Below, one piece after another: positions 61,701-64,000 of a stretch of DNA of 64,000 nt. Location: assembly GCF_007830495.1 (NCBI RefSeq), contig NZ_VLKW01000002.1, positions 1-64,000 on the forward strand, written 5' to 3'. The stretch comes from Pseudoduganella flava (GTDB lineage Bacteria > Pseudomonadota > Gammaproteobacteria > Burkholderiales > Burkholderiaceae_D). A program made the translations under genes and the position numbers. Each line of letters starts with the position of its first letter. Within the stretch, counting starts at the first letter, position 1. Under the pieces are notes generated by a model that was given only the letters and a program-made list of their open reading frames with translations, made no database searches and had not been told where the DNA came from.

Positions 61701-61807
61701 GAGCCCGTGTCCACCTTGGGGTCAACCCCAAAAACGGACACGAGCTCGGCCGCTGCATGGTTGAGTTCGTGTCCGAAATCGGTGTTGACCCCACGGTGGA
61801 CACGAAC
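61701..61807. repeat. Pair of GTGTCC-type palindromic repeats
   Basis: Copy a has arms GAGCCCGTGTCC (61701-61712) and GGACACGAGCTC (61736-61747) around GGGGTCAACCCC. Copy b has GAGTTCGTGTCC (61763-61774) and GGACACGAAC (61798-61807) around GGTGTTGACCCCA. They fill the gap between convergent genes, 10 bp from the serine hydrolase stop. Confidence 0.85.
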
Positions 61808-61817
61808 ACAGCCGCAG

Positions 61818-63248
61818 TTACTTGGCCTTCTCGAACGTGGCATTCAAGCCTGGAGCGATCAGGCGGCCGCGGTCGTTCGTGGCCGAGAAGCGCAGTTCCG
61901 CTTCCATCGATGTGACGAACCAGCTGCCGTCCGGCGCCGCGTACAGCGGCTCGCTGGCGCCGTCGCGCAGCGCGACCGTCAGGCCGTCGCCGGCGCGGGC
62001 GATCGTGAAGTCGCCCAGGCCGTCGATGACGTAGCGGCCCGGCAGCGCGGCCAGTGCGGCGGCCGGCGCGGGTACCGCGGCGCGCACCTGGGCGCGATGC
62101 GTCGGCCAGTTGTACGCCGTCGCGACGGCCCGTACCACTTCGCCGGCCAGTTCGCCGCCGCGGTCGCCGTTCGTCATCACGACGACGCCGTCGCCCCGTT
62201 CCGTGTACGCCACCAGCATGTTCTGGTAGCCCGCGTTGGCGCCGCCGTGGCTGAACGATTGCGCCTGGCCGTCGCCGTCGATGCGCCAGCCCAGGCCGAA
62301 GTTTTCCCGCACCGGCGACAGCATCAGCTGCGTCATCGACTGCGACAGCACCTTGTTCGACTGGCCCGCCGCCGAACGCTTCACTTCGATCGCGAACTTC
62401 GCCAGGTCCGTCGGCGTCGTCCACAGGCCCGCCGCCGCCTGTTCCGGATACGTGTGCGGGCCGCCGGCGATCGGCTTGCCGGCGCCGTCGTGCGGCAGGG
62501 CCGCGCGCGCCAGCAGCGCCGCGGGCAGCGGCTGGGCGAACGTGCTGTCGTTCATCGCCAGCGGGCGCAGCACCGTGTCCTGCAGCAGTTGCGCGAAGTC
62601 CTTCTTGCTGCGCTCGCCCATCACGTACTGCACCACCTCGTAGCCGCCGCCGGAATAGCGCCACTTCGTGCCGGGCTTCGTCCCCACGTGCACGCCGCGC
62701 GTGTTGGCGGGCGGGGCGCCATTCAGCACCTGCACCAGGGTCGGCACCTTGGCGCCGGCCGCATAGCCGGGGAAGCCGTGCACCGTCGTGCCGGCCGTGT
62801 GCGACAGCAGCTGGCGCAACGTGACGGGCGTGTTGTCGACGTTGTTCGGCAGCTTCCAGTATGTGGTGTAGCCGTTCACGTTCGCATCGAGCGCCAGCGT
62901 GCCGCTCTCGACGAGCTTCAACGCGGCGACCGCGGTGACGGGCTTGCTGATCGACCCGGCCTGGAACAGCGTGGCGGGCGTGACGGGCGCGCCGCCCGGC
63001 GTCACGGCGCCATAGCCCTTCGCCCATTCGATCTCGCCGGCATGGATCACGGCGATGCTGGCGCCGGGCACGCCGAGGCGGGCCATTTCGTCGGCCAGCA
63101 CGCGGCGCATGGGCGGCGCCTTGTCGATCGCGACGGCGCTCTGCAAGCCCTGTTCGACGGCCGCGATGCGGGCCGCCAGGCCCGGGTCGTCGGCAGCGAA
63201 TGCCGGCAGTGCGCAAAGGAGGAGGGCGAGGGCGAGCGGTTTCTTCAA
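61818..63248 (-). CDS. Exported serine hydrolase (class C beta-lactamase-like)
   Basis: A 476-residue protein with a signal peptide (residues 1-18, AFA-AD). The nucleophile is S99 in the SxxK motif AGSISKPVTAVAALKL, followed by a YxG-type motif in KWRYSGGGYEVV, and the HGG triad-like motif in SFSHGGANAGY. A C-terminal region of about 110 residues matches the lipocalin-like extension of EstB/PbpX-type hydrolases. It may cleave esters or D-amino peptides rather than beta-lactams. It is convergent with the apbC unit and divergent from gltX. Confidence 0.93.
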   Translation of the reverse strand: MKKPLALALLLCALPAFAADDPGLAARIAAVEQGLQSAVAIDKAPPMRRVLADEMARLGVPGASIAVIHAGEIEWAKGYGAVTPGGAPVTPATLFQAGSISKPVTAVAALKLVESGTLALDANVNGYTTYWKLPNNVDNTPVTLRQLLSHTAGTTVHGFPGYAAGAKVPTLVQVLNGAPPANTRGVHVGTKPGTKWRYSGGGYEVVQYVMGERSKKDFAQLLQDTVLRPLAMNDSTFAQPLPAALLARAALPHDGAGKPIAGGPHTYPEQAAAGLWTTPTDLAKFAIEVKRSAAGQSNKVLSQSMTQLMLSPVRENFGLGWRIDGDGQAQSFSHGGANAGYQNMLVAYTERGDGVVVMTNGDRGGELAGEVVRAVATAYNWPTHRAQVRAAVPAPAAALAALPGRYVIDGLGDFTIARAGDGLTVALRDGASEPLYAAPDGSWFVTSMEAELRFSATNDRGRLIAPGLNATFEKAK

Positions 63249-63332
63249 GGGCGGCTCCTGTGTTGACGATCGTCCGAGTATAAGCGAGTTGCGGGTAAAA
63301 TAACCCCTTTCCAGTTATCGCATCAGAACCAC

Positions 63333-64000
63333 ATGACCACCGACGCCACCCCCGCAGCTACCCCCGTCCGTACCCGGTTCGCCCCGAGCCCGACCGGCTT
63401 CCTCCACCTGGGCGGCGCCCGCACGGCGCTGTATTCCTGGGCCTATGCGCGCCACTTCGGCGGCACCTTCGTGCTGCGCATCGAGGACACCGACCTGGAA
63501 CGCTCGACCCCCGAAGCCGTGCAGGCGATCCTCGACGGCATGCAGTGGCTGGGCCTGGACCACGACGAAGGCCCGTTCTACCAGATGCAGCGGATGGACC
63601 GCTATCGCGAAGTGATCGCGCAGATGCTGGAGGCGGACACCGCCTACCACTGCTACTGCACGCCGGAGGAAGTGGAAGCGATGCGCGAGCGCCTGCGCGC
63701 GGCCGGCGAGAAGCCGCGCTACGACGGTACCTGGCGTCCGGAACCGGGCAAGGTGCTGCCTGCCGTTCCGGAAGGCCGCAAGCCCGTCGTGCGCTTCCGT
63801 AACCCGCTTGATGGCGACGTCACGTGGCACGACGTCGTCAAGGGCCCGATCACGATCTCGAACAAGGAACTGGACGACCTGGTCATCGCCCGCACGGACG
63901 GCACGCCCACGTACAACTTCTGCGTGGCCGTGGACGACTGGGACATGCGCATCACCCACGTGCTGCGCGGCGACGACCACGTGAACAATACGCCCCGCCA
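63333..64000 (+). CDS. gltX: Glutamyl-tRNA synthetase (3' truncated by window end)
   Basis: The first 222 residues of a class I synthetase that charges tRNA-Glu. [22 protein letters not shown] contains the HIGH-like motif, and [17 protein letters not shown] and the [27 protein letters not shown] segment of the catalytic core follow. The KLSKR loop would be beyond the window. ATG 63333 is the family start, though the upstream sequence lacks a strong Shine-Dalgarno. The preceding 84 bp separate it from the divergent serine hydrolase. Confidence 0.97.
   Translation, partial: MTTDATPAATPVRTRFAPSPTGFLHLGGARTALYSWAYARHFGGTFVLRIEDTDLERSTPEAVQAILDGMQWLGLDHDEGPFYQMQRMDRYREVIAQMLEADTAYHCYCTPEEVEAMRERLRAAGEKPRYDGTWRPEPGKVLPAVPEGRKPVVRFRNPLDGDVTWHDVVKGPITISNKELDDLVIARTDGTPTYNFCVAVDDWDMRITHVLRGDDHVNNTPR

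Overview
The window reads as chromosomal DNA of a high-GC, flagellated betaproteobacterium, most likely Oxalobacteraceae (Massilia / Pseudoduganella / Duganella type). This rests on flhDC placed next to motAB and a full che operon with both CheD and CheZ, a panC-scpA-DUF3460 block, a PEP-CTERM protein, and intergenic palindromes with GGGGTC..GACCCC cores. The assignment comes from recognition of families and layout; no database search was run.

Layout. 1-1.3 kb: a complete IS3-family element abutting a palindromic repeat. 1.4-3.9 kb: Mla/MCE-type lipid transport genes (lipoprotein, MlaD-like, MlaE-like) without an adjacent ATPase. 3.9-6.2 kb: LysR regulator divergent from an MFS exporter, with a perfect palindrome between them. 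6.2-7.2 kb: ribB behind an FMN riboswitch. 7.3-13 kb: M16 peptidase and small envelope or unknown proteins. 12-17.9 kb: AraC regulator divergent from a translationally coupled AGPS-like oxidase / GlpD-like / FGGY kinase operon. 17.9-24.8 kb: a REC-PAS-GGDEF protein, then an amino-acid cluster (aminotransferase, RidA, EamA exporter, threonine dehydratase-like) divergent from a MocR regulator. 24.8-26.8 kb: htpG with a good sigma-32 promoter. 27-32 kb: regulators, SDR, CHRD/PEP-CTERM protein, hybrid kinase. 32.3-37.8 kb: one minus-strand run kynU-kynA-RNase T2-bacteriophytochrome-response regulator. 38-51.4 kb: the motility/chemotaxis block flhD flhC (methyltransferase) motA motB cheZ-like cheY cheA cheW mcp cheR cheD cheB cheY cheZ. 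51.5-64 kb: HDOD protein, panC, scpA, DUF3460, EamA transporter, tiny lipoprotein, GNAT, metG, apbC, YCF48 and DUF4399 proteins, serine hydrolase and the start of gltX.

Most unusual signals. (1) Three related families of palindromic intergenic elements occupy every convergent gene gap longer than about 100 bp. Two copies of a ~140-bp type can fold into a three-way junction with compensatory changes between copies. (2) Two tandem near-consensus sigma-28 promoters lie in an ~85-bp direct repeat upstream of flhD. The second is followed at its expected start by a perfect hairpin and then two more, which suggests a structured leader or a sigma-28-dependent small RNA. (3) A methyltransferase ORF has its first plausible ATG inside the loop of the flhDC terminator.

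No tRNA, rRNA, CRISPR array or prophage was recognised.
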